A DNA stretch of 64,000 nt, from assembly GCF_003589595.1 (NCBI RefSeq), contig NW_020653713.1:6734691-6798690 (forward strand), read 5' to 3'. Below are positions 53,496 through 64,000 of this stretch, piece by piece; position 1 is the stretch's first letter, and the number at the start of each line of letters is the position of its first letter. A model generated the notes under the pieces. The model did no database searches, was not told the DNA's origin, and was given only the letters and a program-made list of their open reading frames with translations. Origin of the DNA: Hyposmocoma kahamanoa (Eukaryota; Arthropoda; Insecta; Lepidoptera; Cosmopterigidae). The translations under genes and the position numbers were made by a program.

Positions 53496-53705
53496 AAAGA
53501 TCTGCAACAAGCACATGGAGAAATTTGTATCGATCTGTAGCTCTCTTTGTAAGAGCGGGTGGCCTGGTGTGGCAATAGACGCTGGTTCGAGTACAGTCTG
53601 ATCGAAGGAATTTCGCTTTTTGGATCTTTAGGTAAATAATATTAACGTATTAGGGGAGTTATTTCCCAAAAAAATTATGAATATCATGGTAGTAGAACAT
53701 CATGA
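53496..53705 (+). mobile_element. Family D element, copy 3
   Basis: A short leader part (AAAGATCTGCAACAAGCACA) precedes a diverged tRNA-like module (GTAGCTCTCTTTGTAAGAGC; B-box-like GGTTCGAGTAC). The tail GGATCTTTAGGTAAATAATA and GAGTTATTTCCCAAAAAAAT follows, matching copy 4. Confidence 0.65.
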
Positions 53706-54100
53706 TATTCAATTAATAGAATCTTTAAGCCTTTCTTGAAAATTTTGTCATTTTTGTATGGCCTTATTACGCCAAAGGTGCGAATTCATGGCTTTAGACA
53801 TTTTTTTTAGTTGTATATATATATCTATCATACGATAGATAAGGTATCCGCAAATACTTGTATCAAATCACGATCGGATATCGGATTAAAAGCGTTTCGT
53901 GGTAGTATCCGTCCGAAACGACGAAAAAGCGATTATCCTTGTTTCGGATTTCGTGGTAGACGTCTACATATTTCTTTCAGTGTCAGAGCTATTTTACGCT
54001 CATATAATTTTTTTTTGTGCCTGACAATAACACAAATTGCCTGATCTAAAATTACGGAATTGTACTATGAGTACCAGATGAAAAAATCCAGATCAGAACT
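53706..54100. other. Unassigned sequence
   Basis: A TATATATATCTATC run at 53814-53828. No gene. Confidence 0.4.
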
Positions 54101-54104
54101 CAGA

Positions 54105-54235
54105 AAATTTCGTCTCCAAACAGGTGTTGCCCGAAGTCGAACACAGGACTAAGAAAGTCTCGTCAAGCGCACATAGAGTATTGCTGGACCACCGATCTCG
54201 TCAAGTAATGGCATAAAAGCGCACCCATCATCAGA
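54105..54235 (-). repeat. Possible second tRNA-derived SINE fragment
   Basis: On the minus strand, GGTGGTCCAGCAATAC and, about 40 bases later, GTGTTCGACTTCGGGCAAC have the spacing and look of A and B boxes. No second copy is present in the window, so this is weak. Confidence 0.3.
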
Positions 54236-54251
54236 AAAAAAAGAAGTTGAA

Positions 54252-54297
54252 CTATATATAATTATAACAAACTAGTGGCGTAATTTCACCAAAAATA
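54252..54297 (+). repeat. Family D tail fragment
   Basis: ATAATTATAACAAACTAGTG and GCGTAATTTCACCAAAAATA match the tail of copy 4 at 54571-54620, giving direct repeats of about 45 bp on both sides of that copy. Confidence 0.75.
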
Positions 54298-54324
54298 ATT
54301 ACAAATAATAGCGACATCTCTAGC

Positions 54325-54635
54325 CAGGGCTGGTAGCTGTAAAGTTACCTAACTGGGTGACGAAATACTTTCATAGATTTCACATAGATAAAAAAAAGCG
54401 GCCAAAAAGTCGTAGAAAACCAAATACAAAGATCCGACAAACAAACACATAGAAAAATTCATGATGTCCGCTGATTCGTTCCGTGGCTTAGTTGGCATAG
54501 CGTCTGGCGTAGAAGACGCCGATTCGAATCCGGCCGGATCGAAGGGATTTTTTCTAAGTGTTCGATCTTTTTATTAATAATTATAACAAACTAGTGGAGT
54601 AATTTCACAAAAAATAATTGAATATCAATTCATTA
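54325..54635 (+). mobile_element. Family D element, copy 4 (most complete)
   Basis: Starts AGCCAGGGCTGGTAGCTGTA, then the leader with ATAGATTTCACATAGAT, CATAGAAAAATTCATGATGT, tRNA-like TGGCTTAGTTGGCATAGCG and an exact-looking B box GATTCGAATCC. The tail GTTCGATCTTTTTATTAATA and AACTAGTGGAGTAATTTCAC reaches about 54635. Confidence 0.78.
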
Positions 54636-55074
54636 CAAATTTAAGTTGACGTATTATTCAACAAATTATACATTTGCATTTAATGTTATCATTCAACTCT
54701 TATTGATCCAGTTTATTAAATGATTATCTGGTTGCTACACATTCATTCATTTCTCTCAAAACGTTAATTTCCTCATAAGCTCAATCGGTCGCGAAACACT
54801 TTATATGAAAATGAGATAGATTTACTAATGCACCATTTCGTGATGAGACCACTGACCGACCCATGCTTGCTACGAAAGTTACCTAAAAGTCGTTCCAATC
54901 AAGTGTTGTATCTAATGTTCAGCCTAGCGGAATCACGTGGCTTTGTTTGCGTCATTTAATTCAGCAATTGACGTTGGTTTTTTTAAATAGTCTTACTCGT
55001 GACCACGATCTATCTCTGGAGCATAGATGGGGTCTGGAATGGGCTCACTTAAAAGATATCTGTTCTTTTAGTTA
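54636..55074. other. Unassigned sequence
   Basis: No recognised feature. Confidence 0.4.
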
Positions 55075-55250
55075 TTTTTTTTATAATACCAAGTAACGGG
55101 ACGAACAAGTCGTGCGCCTGGCGGTAAGCGACACACCTATTCATAACAATTGCAGTACCACTTTAAATCGCATAGATCTGAGGGGCATTGCCACTGCGCC
55201 CATCACCCTGAGACGTATGTTGACAATTTCCATATGCCTGTAATTTCACT
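55075..55250 (-). repeat. Family A 3' half
   Basis: TTATAATACCAAGTAACGGG through AGATCTGAGGGGCATTGCCA to CATATGCCTGTAATTTCACT. The 5' half is absent and LINE sequence follows shortly. Confidence 0.9.
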
Positions 55251-55290
55251 ATCTTATTCTGACATTTAATTTTACGGTGAACGATGTTAC

Positions 55291-55406
55291 TATCCGTGAA
55301 AGGGTTGAAGACATTTGGGTTGAACATGCTCGGAAACAGGCGTGCTTTATAAAGAATGACAAAAAGCGCTAAGTACTTAGTAGGTCTGAAAGGTATATCA
55401 ACCTAC
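55291..55406 (-). pseudogene. LINE ORF2 C-terminal scrap
   Basis: On the minus strand one frame reads VDIPFRPTKYLALFVI then SMFNPNVFNPF, resembling the SxxPxRxTxxF...VFPxxxNPxxFK region of LINE ORF2 ends and the longer fragment at 60005-60325. The WNSLP block between them is deleted. Confidence 0.6.
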
Positions 55407-56097
55407 CCATGCAATGAACCATTTAAACGATTAATAACATTTATTTCCCACAAACAATATACAAAACAGTACATATAACAATATTATCAGAACAACAGTG
55501 CGTGGAAGAAACAGCCTCATTTGATCCATGTGTGCCATACTGATTTTCAGTCTCACCTTGTTGACTCGTTGTTTTTGAAAATCACGAAAGTATATCAACA
55601 TGTACGTATGTACATGTACAAATATTAAAGGACATGACATAGTAAAGAAAAGAAGTGGGTGCCATTGCGTAACAACAAACTTGCTTTCTGATTATTATAT
55701 ATTTCTTAATCGGTAAGGTAAGAAAAGTTGATCGACCGTGCAGTGTTGTGTGTAATACCCGGTAATTGTGCTTGACAAATATAGGTAATTCACACCGGAA
55801 TAAAACAAATATTCATTAAAAAATCCAGAGTAATCATAGTTACGCGCAAAGTTACGGACGGGGATGATGATAAATGTGTCAACATTAAACAATTTCATTG
55901 CATATTATATTTTTTTTTTTTTATTGTCGGTTGCATCCGCTTCTTTCCTTAGTCATCACAGAATTTCAGCGTCCGGTTGATTTGCATGCACAACCCGATA
56001 AAACTTAAGGTTAGGTAAGGTATCTGCGGATTCCATTTTGGATCTTAATATTTAGTGATATATACATGCCTGGAAATATGCTACATTTTATTATGTC
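55407..56097. other. Unassigned sequence
   Basis: No recognised feature; a run of about 12 T at 55911-55922. Confidence 0.4.
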
Positions 56098-56116
56098 ACC
56101 GCCTATCTTTCATTGT

Positions 56117-56308
56117 GGGAAACAAATGTCTGGCTATGCCACCTCTGCTGGGCCCCGGTAGAAGGGGCAGACCCAAGAAGTGCTGGCTTGACCACTAAGG
56201 ATGCCGAAGACCGTGCAAATTGGTGGAGAAAAAGTAGGAAAGCGGACCCCGGGCTCCGCAGCAACACTGCTGAGGACGCAACCGGGACAACGTTCAGATG
56301 AGAGAGAG
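56117..56308 (+). pseudogene. 5'-truncated LINE insertion with perfect 19-bp target duplication
   Basis: The 192-bp insert encodes in one frame DAEDRANWWRKSRKADPGLR then SNTAEDATGTTFR and a stop, the very end of an ORF2 of RTE- or related type. It is preceded, in another frame, by a GRRGRPKKCWL motif. It ends GATGAGAGAGAG without poly(A). ACCGCCTATCTTTCATTGT occurs at 56098-56116 and 56309-56327 without a mismatch, so insertion is recent relative to the other LINE ends here. Confidence 0.88.
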
Positions 56309-56327
56309 ACCGCCTATCTTTCATTGT

Positions 56328-58205
56328 CATTAAAATATTGGTACATGTAAAAATATGTGTTTTTCAATATAGCGAATATATATTATTTAGTATTAAGATT
56401 TGCTTTGTATTAGTCTTTAGGTGAGAAGAGTTGCAATAATACGAAATAAATATTTTTTTTTTCTTTCTTTCAAAAACGTTTAACAATAGACCAATCAAGA
56501 GAGTGCATCCTAGAAGTGGTCGTTATGATTGTTGTTTTTATTCCAAGTAAATAAATAATTATCGTCTTCAATGTGTTGAGTACATAGTAATAATAATATA
56601 TATACATACAAATAAATTTATCCAAATCATTCGTTCATTTCATTAATCGTACACCCGTAATGGAGGTCATACATAATCTTAAAGTTCGTTCCGGGTACAT
56701 TAGGCCCTAGAGTTCATTTGTTTTGCGGGTATTCAAAGCCTTCACTTTCGGCATCTGATAGCCCCTTTTTAAGATTCAAGTGAACTATAGTAACTAAGCA
56801 GGTAGACTTATAAAATAAATACAAATCTTACCGTGGTAAGAAACCTATAATTAGTGATGTTATCATTTAGTGAATAACCAGGACAATCTTAACTTTTTTT
56901 AATGTCTCTTATTTTTTTAAATACAATTTTCTATGATAGACAAACATTTTATTTTTGATAAAACGTTATACACGAAGAGTGATTAATAAGGGTGCGAAGA
57001 ACAAGAACAAACAAACAAATAATAAAATTTACAAATTGGAGCTATATTAACAAAATGAGACATCGCGTCGTTCTCAGATCACAATTTCCAATCTAATGAA
57101 TGACATTTTGGAATATGTGGGCCAACTTGCAACACTGACACGTTTTCATTATATACGTATTATTAACAAAGTGTCAATTATTAATTTTTTATGAATTTGT
57201 TGCGTATTATGCAGAGATTTGTTGTATAAATGAATAAATGACAAAACGAATGAAATTAGAGAAAAATTCTTTGTTGTGCATTAAAAATTGCAATGGCAAC
57301 ACAGAACCATAATGTAATTAGGTTAAGCAAATGAACAACGGACAGCCTAGAAAGTTAGGAGATTCAAAAACACGAATGTAAAGACACGACATGATATTAC
57401 TTAAAATGATACTAAAGTACTTATATAATTATTTGATACTTGGAAGCTATTTTCATGTAAATATAACTTTTTTCCTCTCTACACGTATTGAACAATAACA
57501 ATCAATCCTTTATAAACAATATGCACTCAATTTTTATAATTATATACATTATTATTACTAAAAAGGTCATACATGACTACTATAATATAAAAGGAATTTG
57601 GTTACTTTTAAATCACTTCTTCTATATGTCTTCTGTATGCATTTCTTGGGATTACAACATTTTTGTGCAGACAGCCTTAATTATAAAGCATAAGTTTTTT
57701 TCAAGCATTTTCCGGCGTATTAATTTTAAACATTTCAGTACTGGAAAGAATGAAACAGTGAATCTTTTGCAGGATCCAAAGACACTTACGAAAACAATAC
57801 ATAGTATCTATAAACACACATTTATCGTGAAAATAATAGAAGACCACCACCATTCTAGTTATTTCTAGGCATAGATGGAAATAAGTCTGTTACTATTAAT
57901 CAATTCATTCATAATCGTTCAGAAATCAATCGTCTTTGGGCAATCAACTAGATTAGATATCGATTATTGTCCGCATGGACGGACCCTGGGAACAAACTCG
58001 ATAAAGTTGTTTTTTTATTTATAAATTTCTTAATTAAAGAATGTTTAATCACATCTCCAGTCGCGTAACTCAGTAGTTTGGTAAATGACATTAACATTGA
58101 AAAGGGCCTCATGCGTTTTTAATACTTTTATCAAAAAAAAAGACACGAGAAAGAGTCTCTCCTGGATTTTGAAACTTCTGCTTTTGGCTGATATTTAAGA
58201 ACACT
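56328..58205. other. Long AT-rich unassigned stretch
   Basis: No gene or element recognised. A 126-codon frame at 57488-57868 is rich in Ile, Tyr, Asn and Lys, as expected of AT-rich DNA, and resembles nothing known. Confidence 0.45.
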
Positions 58206-58510
58206 AAAGCGTGAACCACACAGAGAACGGGGGCGAGTATTTTTGGTTCTGAAAGCCTTCTTACGCATTCAGCAGAAAAGTGTTAAGGAATTCCAACTTT
58301 ATGGTTGAAATTTGTTTTCTGTTCTTAAGTAAGTGTACGTCAAAGATTGAATTTGATTAAAAAGTCGTTCACTAGTGCTGCAATAAGGAAGTCATAACAT
58401 AATTAATTTCATGGCTCACATGTTAAAGGTTGAGCGTGTTTAACACTTTTTTTCCCATATTTACTCAGAATCAAATGGTCAAGTATCTTTGGGCATCGAC
58501 TGTACAAGCA
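58206..58510 (+). repeat. Family F copy 2, preceded by a K-like terminus
   Basis: AAAGCGTGAACCACACAGAG at 58206-58225 resembles the K terminus at 31771. From about 58240 the sequence matches the interior of F copy 1: CTTACGCATTCAGCAGAAAA, AAATTTGTTTTCTGTTCTTA and GGCTCACATGTTAAAGGTTG, ending CTTTGGGCATCGACTGTAC, the F right terminus. The F left terminus is missing. Confidence 0.72.
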
Positions 58511-58540
58511 ATAGCATATCAAGCTTGACTTTTTGGATTT

Positions 58541-58848
58541 CGGTTTTTTTTAAATAAAAAAAAACGATTTAAAAAGTTTGTGGAATTACATCTATTTGAC
58601 AAGTTTTATTGGAATCAGTTAACGGAAAGTGGGTGAAGTCCAATAAACAGGATTCAACCCCTAATTTCCCTAACCCTTAGAGGTGAAATATTTTTTTTTA
58701 AATTAATTAGGACCACTACTGTGGTACAAATAGTTTCTAACAAAAAAAGACTCATCAAAGTTCGTTCACAAATGTCAGAGTAACCGCGTATCATACAAAA
58801 AATATAGTCGAATTGAGAAATGTCTCCTTTTTGTGACGTCGGTTAAAA
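58541..58848 (-). repeat. Family I repeat, copy 5
   Basis: TGTGGAATTACATCTATTTG, GATTCAACCCCTAATTTCCC, CACTACTGTGGTACAAATAG and TCTCCTTTTTGTGACGTCGG match the minus-strand order of the other copies. Confidence 0.85.
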
Positions 58849-59433
58849 AATCTATGTGTTAAACTGAAAATACAAATTTCAGTAAAATTAACTCGCCATA
58901 ATATTCAAACCATCAAAAAAAACTTAGAAATCCTCAGAATGTTACATTTATAACTCATAATGTTATAGTGTACACTGCGCGTCAAAATTTATACCCTCAT
59001 TAAAAGAAAAAGTCAAGTATTGGGAAATGGCCTTTAAAGTTTCTGAAATTAAATTTAAATGTGGAAAAGTGAGACTTTCGGTTAGTAACTGCATCAATCT
59101 CAACGTCCAAATAATCCTCACAATGTTATATTTACAGTTTCTCTTGCCTCAACTAAGTGTTAAATAAACATTTAAAGAGGTTCATTTTCACTGTGATCGC
59201 CACATCATGTTTCAAGTTTAGACAGTATTTTCTAATTGGAGGAGCATTGAGGCGGAATTTATGTACATTTAATTTCTATGCTGATGTGCGGAGTGCCGTT
59301 GCCGTGCCGTTACCGGTTGGCGGAAACGCGTTACAATCATGGGCATTTTACATAGAGAAGAATATATATATATATATATATAAGATACAACACATTCCTA
59401 AATCCCGTAGGTAAACGTGAAGGGCGTTTTATT
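58849..59433. other. Unassigned sequence with a diffuse direct repeat and a TA run
   Basis: ATCCTCAGAATGTTACATTT near 58932 and ATCCTCACAATGTTATATTT near 59113 are similar and 180 bp apart, an unexplained direct duplication. A TATATATATATATATATATA run lies at 59362-59382. Confidence 0.45.
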
Positions 59434-59492
59434 TCATTATCATCAACAGATTTAGACGTCCCATAGCTGGGCAGGCGTCTCCTCTCATTGCA
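59434..59492 (-). repeat. 3' tail of SINE C or RTE
   Basis: On the minus strand, TGAGAGGAGACGCCTGCCCA, AGCTATGGGACGTCTAAAT and GTTGATGATAATG match the last 60 bp of C. Confidence 0.65.
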
Positions 59493-60004
59493 GCACTTCA
59501 CATGGCTACTTGTATTCGTTATTGGCTGTTTGATGTACTTGGAAAAATATTTGACATTCAGACAAACATGCAGACACTGACAAATATGACCGTTTACACA
59601 TGAAGCCAAATAAGGAGATGAAATAATGAATATGACCATAGTGTGGACGGTTTACTTGCGTATTTGCCTATTTGGCTCCTTTGATGCGAGTCGAGAAATC
59701 GCCCAGTGCGCGGTAATGCGAGTTTAGTGTTTGCTGTATTTGTCGAATAGCCAAACAAATACTTTGTCACATATGCCATATACACATGGTTATTGTTTGC
59801 CAAATATATCAATTACGCAAATACAAATAGCCATGTGAAGTGCCAATATAAAATTTTAAAAAAGCTTATTTCTAGATCAGATGTCTCATGATGTGTGTAA
59901 TTTTACAAAGCAATAAAGAGCATTACTATACATATAACATAAATATAAATAAAATTCCGTATACCGTTATTTCTTCATACAACAAGTTACATGTGTAATG
60001 TGTG
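59493..60004. other. Unassigned sequence
   Basis: No recognised feature. Confidence 0.4.
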
Positions 60005-60325
60005 CTATGTTCGTATTTCTGCATACTGATATTCATCGCAGTATGCCTGCGAGTCGTTAATAAATATGTTAGTGAACCCGTTTTCTTTTAAAGTACCTAA
60101 ATGGACTTGCTCCCGTCCATTTACCCAATAAAGATACTCCGCAAAAATAGGGTATGCGATGTAGCTAGCTCGCCCAAAAGATGCCTTATTCAATCGCATC
60201 TTGGAGATACTCGGGTTGTATGTACTTGGAAACACAGTTGCAGGCAGAGAATTCCATTCATGGAATGTGCGCCTAATAAAAGATGACGAAAAGTGCTTAG
60301 TACTTCTAAAGGGAATATTGACCAA
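60005..60325 (-). pseudogene. LINE ORF2 C-terminal fragment
   Basis: An open frame of 106 codons begins VNIPFRSTKHFSSSFIRRTF, then HEWNSLPATVFPSTYNPSIS and KMRLNK. The S-F-x2-R-x3-x-WNSLP-x2-VFP pattern is the conserved end of many non-LTR ORF2 proteins, as in the fragment at 2055. The later residues are not recognisable. It is a 5'-truncated remnant, even though this part is free of stops. Confidence 0.8.
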
Positions 60326-61370
60326 GTAAAGAAGATATTAGATAGATAAATAGCTCGTTTATTTGCTGAATTACAATACAATACAAATAATCTTATGACA
60401 TAAGTACAATGGCAATGATAAAGAAAACGGCTAGTCTAGGTTTACGGGTACGGTCTGGAGTGTTATGTAGAGTTGAGTATACTGTGTCAGCAAAAAGGGC
60501 CTGACTCAGTATTATGCTGCAGTTCATTGGAACTAAGACTGTGAGCCGGTAAAATATATAAATATTCGCCATACTTTATAATTATAGATGTTATTATCTG
60601 AAATGCAATTTATTAATATTAAGATTTTATTTTCATTCATAATAATTTATTAGTTAATATAAGGTAATAAGTAACATTTGCTGTCATGCTTACCTACAGT
60701 ATACACCACGTTTGGTGCGTGGAGTTTACATTGTAAATTTATCCGGGGTTCTCGCAAGCCGTCATATAAATACTAATAATAAGTATTTATCAAAAAGTAA
60801 ACACATCGCATTATACAAACACTGCGACCTGTATTGAACAATTGTTTCTTTTTTAGGTCTCCGGATCATTTAGATTCCGACTTATGTTAATTTACACTAT
60901 AGCATTTTAGTACTTATCTCGTTGCGTAACACGACCGCTCGCTCCCGAACGTAACCAACCGGTGCCTGTCATCCAGCAAACTTAGAAAATGTGCGTTCGT
61001 TGCATAGTTTGAGGGATACGGGTGGTGTTGCGTTCATTTTACTTTGTTTTTTTTTTAACGTTTATAAAACTTACGTTTATAAGTGTCAGTATACCGTATA
61101 CTTTTTTGTTTTATATGCATATTTAGGGAACTGTAGGTTTAGTAATATGTTAATTTTAAGTATGTATATTTTTAAATATGTAAAACTGTTTGTTCCTCAA
61201 TAAATTAAAAAAAAAAAAAAATCCAGATACAAATTTATCTTTCCCGCTTCTTTTTAATGCACTCTCATACATTTCACGCAGTTTTCCAGAGCCACAGCCT
61301 TCCATTTGTTACGATCCTGATGCACGTCTTGCGCCGCATCAAAACACATCAAAGCTTTACTGTTCCTCAA
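60326..61370. other. Unassigned sequence with a poly(A)-like site
   Basis: CCTCAATAAATT followed by 15 A at 61196-61222 looks like a retrotransposed transcript end. Upstream (60930-61190) I find no coding frame that would name the source. Confidence 0.4.
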
Positions 61371-61641
61371 GAGGAAGAGCTCTACCGCTACTAAACGTCG
61401 GGTCTTTGCGGAAGAGTTCGTCCAGGGAAGTACTTACCTTACCTATTTCTGACACCAAGCGGTAATGTGAGCATTACTGAGTAAGAGTGCTGTTGAAATT
61501 ACAGGCACATGAGACTTGTCAACTATCAGGGTGACTGGCGCTGTGGCAATGCCCCTCAGATCTCTGAGCGGCACTGCAACTGTTATGGACAGGCGTATCG
61601 CGTGCCACCAGGTACACAGCTTTCCGTCACTTGGTATCATC
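61371..61641. repeat. Family A: inverted 5' fragment joined head-to-head to a full copy
   Basis: GGAAGAGCTCTACCGCTACTAAA at 61373-61395 (minus; 20 of its bases follow the A 5' end) lies just before a plus copy that starts at GGAAGAGTTCGTCCAGGG and ends GGTATCATCATGAAG. In the plus copy, the loop of the second hairpin is deleted, so CCCTCAGATCTCTGAGCGGC is nearly a direct palindrome. Confidence 0.85.
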
Positions 61642-64000
61642 ATGAAGACGTCCAATTTACACGTGGTAAGTTCTATTTGGTTACCCTTGCCAATTTGCCC
61701 GCTCACACTCACCTTACAAACTGGGGGCTACTCCCGCCCAAGCAGCACATCTATATCTAAATATTGATAGAATTTAGTTCAATTGTATATTTTAAGAGTT
61801 CAAATTCCCTCAAGGTATCTTGAAGAAGGTTTCTAGATAATTTAAAGCAAAAGTGGGCACAACTTTATTAGTAGATCACAGGAGTGCTTTGTGAATTATC
61901 TGTAGGTAGTGTTAAGAGTGATTCTTATCTTTTTTCTCAAGTAACCCTTCCAGAATGCTACAAGACCATTTGTAGAGCAGGATTTAGTCTTGTAGACAGT
62001 TTTTAGATAATTTATAGTCTAGGATAGTTTTTTTAGTGATGCGATTTTAAAACCAAAGTAACAAAAGCGTTACAAACGTAAGACGCAATTCTCTTAATAC
62101 TAATAGATTTCAAGTTTAATGGCTTACTAAATATAAACTATCAAAATTGCAACATGGCGAAATTAGACATAATATTTCTAACTTTTTCGCGCAATGTTTA
62201 AACGTTTAGAAAGCGCGAATCGACGTACGACTTTAAATACATTGTGAAAAGTAATGAAAACCTGTCATAAAACTAATGCGCTCGCTGTATTTTAAATATT
62301 TATGTATAAAAGTAAACTTAATAAAAATATAGTTATCGATTTTCGGTTTTAAATTATTATAGAAAGCTTAAATATACAAAATAACTCACAAAACAAACTA
62401 TTTCCAAGAAGTTCTAGGCTTCTTCAAGCTAATTTCAACTTAGATTTACTTTTTAAAAAGAAAAGAATTTTTCTCGGCTACTTCATAGTCATTCTTTAAA
62501 AATAAAAATGACGATAAGAATTTAAAGCTTTTTCAAAACATTATTGGAGCATTTTGTCTATAGCTTTATCTATAGAAAAACTTTAGAATACGAAAAGATT
62601 ATTTTTATTGGCTTTAGTGTAATTGATCTTGTAGAAGAATATTCACTCCTATGAAGCTTTTATTGTTGTCTACAAAACGCGATGTTTCTAAGCGTTTTTT
62701 TCTTTTGACAGTATTACAAAACCTTTATATGGACTAAAAGTTATAGGGAATGGCGAGCGTATTATGCAACAAAACACAAGGTCAAAAAAACAATTTGAAA
62801 AATCCAATTTGTCGCAAAAAAACGTTTACTCTATAATTATATAGAATGTGTATATATAACACTAGACTAGAAAGGTGGATAAATTCCCTATCAGACAAAG
62901 TATATTTCAATGAATTACCTAACTTATGTTGGAAGAATTTTCATTACAAAATTGAGGTTATTTTTTCACGCCAACCACATTTCACACAATGATTTTACTG
63001 TATTCGGCGGCACAATACACATACACAACATTGAAGTACTGTAGTTTACGCGCTAATTTCAATTGTTATTATCACTTCGGAACACGGAATTACTTCACAA
63101 TGTTTATTTATTTGTCAACAAACAAAATAATGCACATGCCCGGCTCGCGGGCGTATTACCGACTAATGTATCGAATGATGTCCAAGGTTCACCATCTTCA
63201 CCAGATCTTTTAATATTCTTTACTTTATCTATTTTGCATGAACTCTTACAACGTTGAATAGAGTTAAAACCCTAATTATAGTATTTTTTTTTTAATAAAA
63301 TCTACTAAAGACGCGCTAATAACGTGTTTGTCAATAAACGTACACTACAGAATGTCTATAAATGAAATATATCTAGAATAAACTTAGAAACACTAGTTTT
63401 TAGAGTATTATTAGACTTTACTGGATGTGTATAGAACAATTTTACTAAAAATAATCAGTTAATCTACAGATGAACTTAAAATAAGGAAGAGTAAATCTTA
63501 AGAGATATCACACTTAATTAAGTTGTTTGGTACTAAGAAAGTTTTAAAAATTTGACTTGAATGAAATAAGTCTAAAAGACCAATTTCTTTTTTCTAAAAC
63601 CATTTATAGCGAACTATTTTTTTTAGGAAGATTTACAGCGAATTTTTAACAATAAATAAATGTTGAGTAACAGGTTAAAATGCTAATTACAAATCTCCAC
63701 AAGTAGCACAAAAATAAGTTATTATTAAGGTTTTTAGTCAGCAGAAAGTAAAACATTATTATTGGAATGTAAACTACATAATATTATTTTACACATTGAG
63801 AACAGGTACAATTGCCACATCAGGGAAAAAAGGAAAAGAAAAAAAAGGAAAAGTATTGAACCCTATATAACCCAACCAACAACACGCACCTTAAGACAGG
63901 AAACAAAATAATGAGAGATAGATAATTACGTAAAGTATTGCTTAGTAAACGTTCGGCGAATAAAGCCTACACTAGTACAGAACAGATCTATGTCAATAGA
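61642..64000. other. Long AT-rich terminal stretch
   Basis: No gene, RNA or recognised repeat in 2.3 kb. Frames at 62989-63257 resemble nothing known. A short purine-rich tract (GGGAAAAAAGGAAAAGAAAA) occurs at 63822-63841. Confidence 0.45.

Noticed and set aside
57488..57868. A 126-codon host gene
   Set aside because: Residue composition (Ile, Asn, Tyr, Lys, Phe) is what random AT-rich DNA gives; no similarity recognised.
1..64000. LTR retrotransposon or viral insertion
   Set aside because: I looked for long direct terminal repeats, gag/protease/integrase motifs and viral-type proteins and saw none. All reverse-transcriptase-related frames fit non-LTR elements.

Overview
This window looks like insect genomic DNA, most likely from a moth or butterfly. 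It is AT-rich and has no convincing host exon on either strand. The lepidopteran call rests on the repeats: tRNA-derived SINEs of the HaSE/Metulj type with TGATGA tails (family C), a second tRNA-derived SINE with TTATTATTATT tails (family B), degenerate non-LTR retrotransposon 3' ends, a broken mariner, and several TIR/foldback MITEs. I read the 64 kb as one intergenic or large intronic stretch. All protein homology I can see comes from mobile elements.

Repeat names used here. A: about 30 pieces totalling roughly 6 kb (about 9% of the window), SINE-like, about 300 bp, starting near TTTAGTAGCAGTAGAGCTC, ending near GGTATCATAAAAA, with two internal hairpins. B: tRNA-derived SINE with TTATT tail. 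C: HaSE/Metulj-type tRNA-derived SINE with TGATGA tail. D: about 270 bp unit with a long leader, then a tRNA-like module, then an AT-rich tail. F: foldback element with GTCGGTGCCCTAAGATCCC ends. G: hairpin element. H: about 165 bp MITE with GGTCGTATTC termini. I: about 330 bp unclassified repeat. J: unclassified repeat containing a 17-bp minisatellite in one copy. K: minisatellite inside a TIR element with TTA target duplication. L: about 400 bp MITE with 16-bp TIRs.

Layout. 0-10 kb: an L MITE, LINE 3' ends at 2.1, 4.1 and 5.6 kb, a C SINE at 7.9 kb, and tandem D elements fused to a LINE reverse-transcriptase fragment at 9.5-10.2 kb. 10-20 kb: seven A pieces in the + orientation, an I element, a 201-bp MITE, a C SINE, and CpG-dense unique segments. 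20-32 kb: I, RTE, A and J copies, nested insertions (A in J, B in A, B in I), and the K minisatellite element. 34-48 kb: the densest part, with an RTE end abutting a C SINE, H MITEs, a LINE inserted in A with a 12-bp target duplication, the F palindrome, mariner, the G hairpin, and B inserted in G. 48-64 kb: longer unique AT-rich stretches with I, A, D and G copies, a 192-bp LINE end with a perfect 19-bp target duplication, and a second F copy.

No host genes work together here. The history readable from the sequence is one of successive insertions. Family A is older than the B, H and LINE copies nested in it, and at least one A copy is younger than J. I did not find a new functional system. 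The best leads are family A as a structured, apparently non-tRNA SINE-like family, the D family with its internally placed tRNA module, and the composite J and K minisatellite elements.
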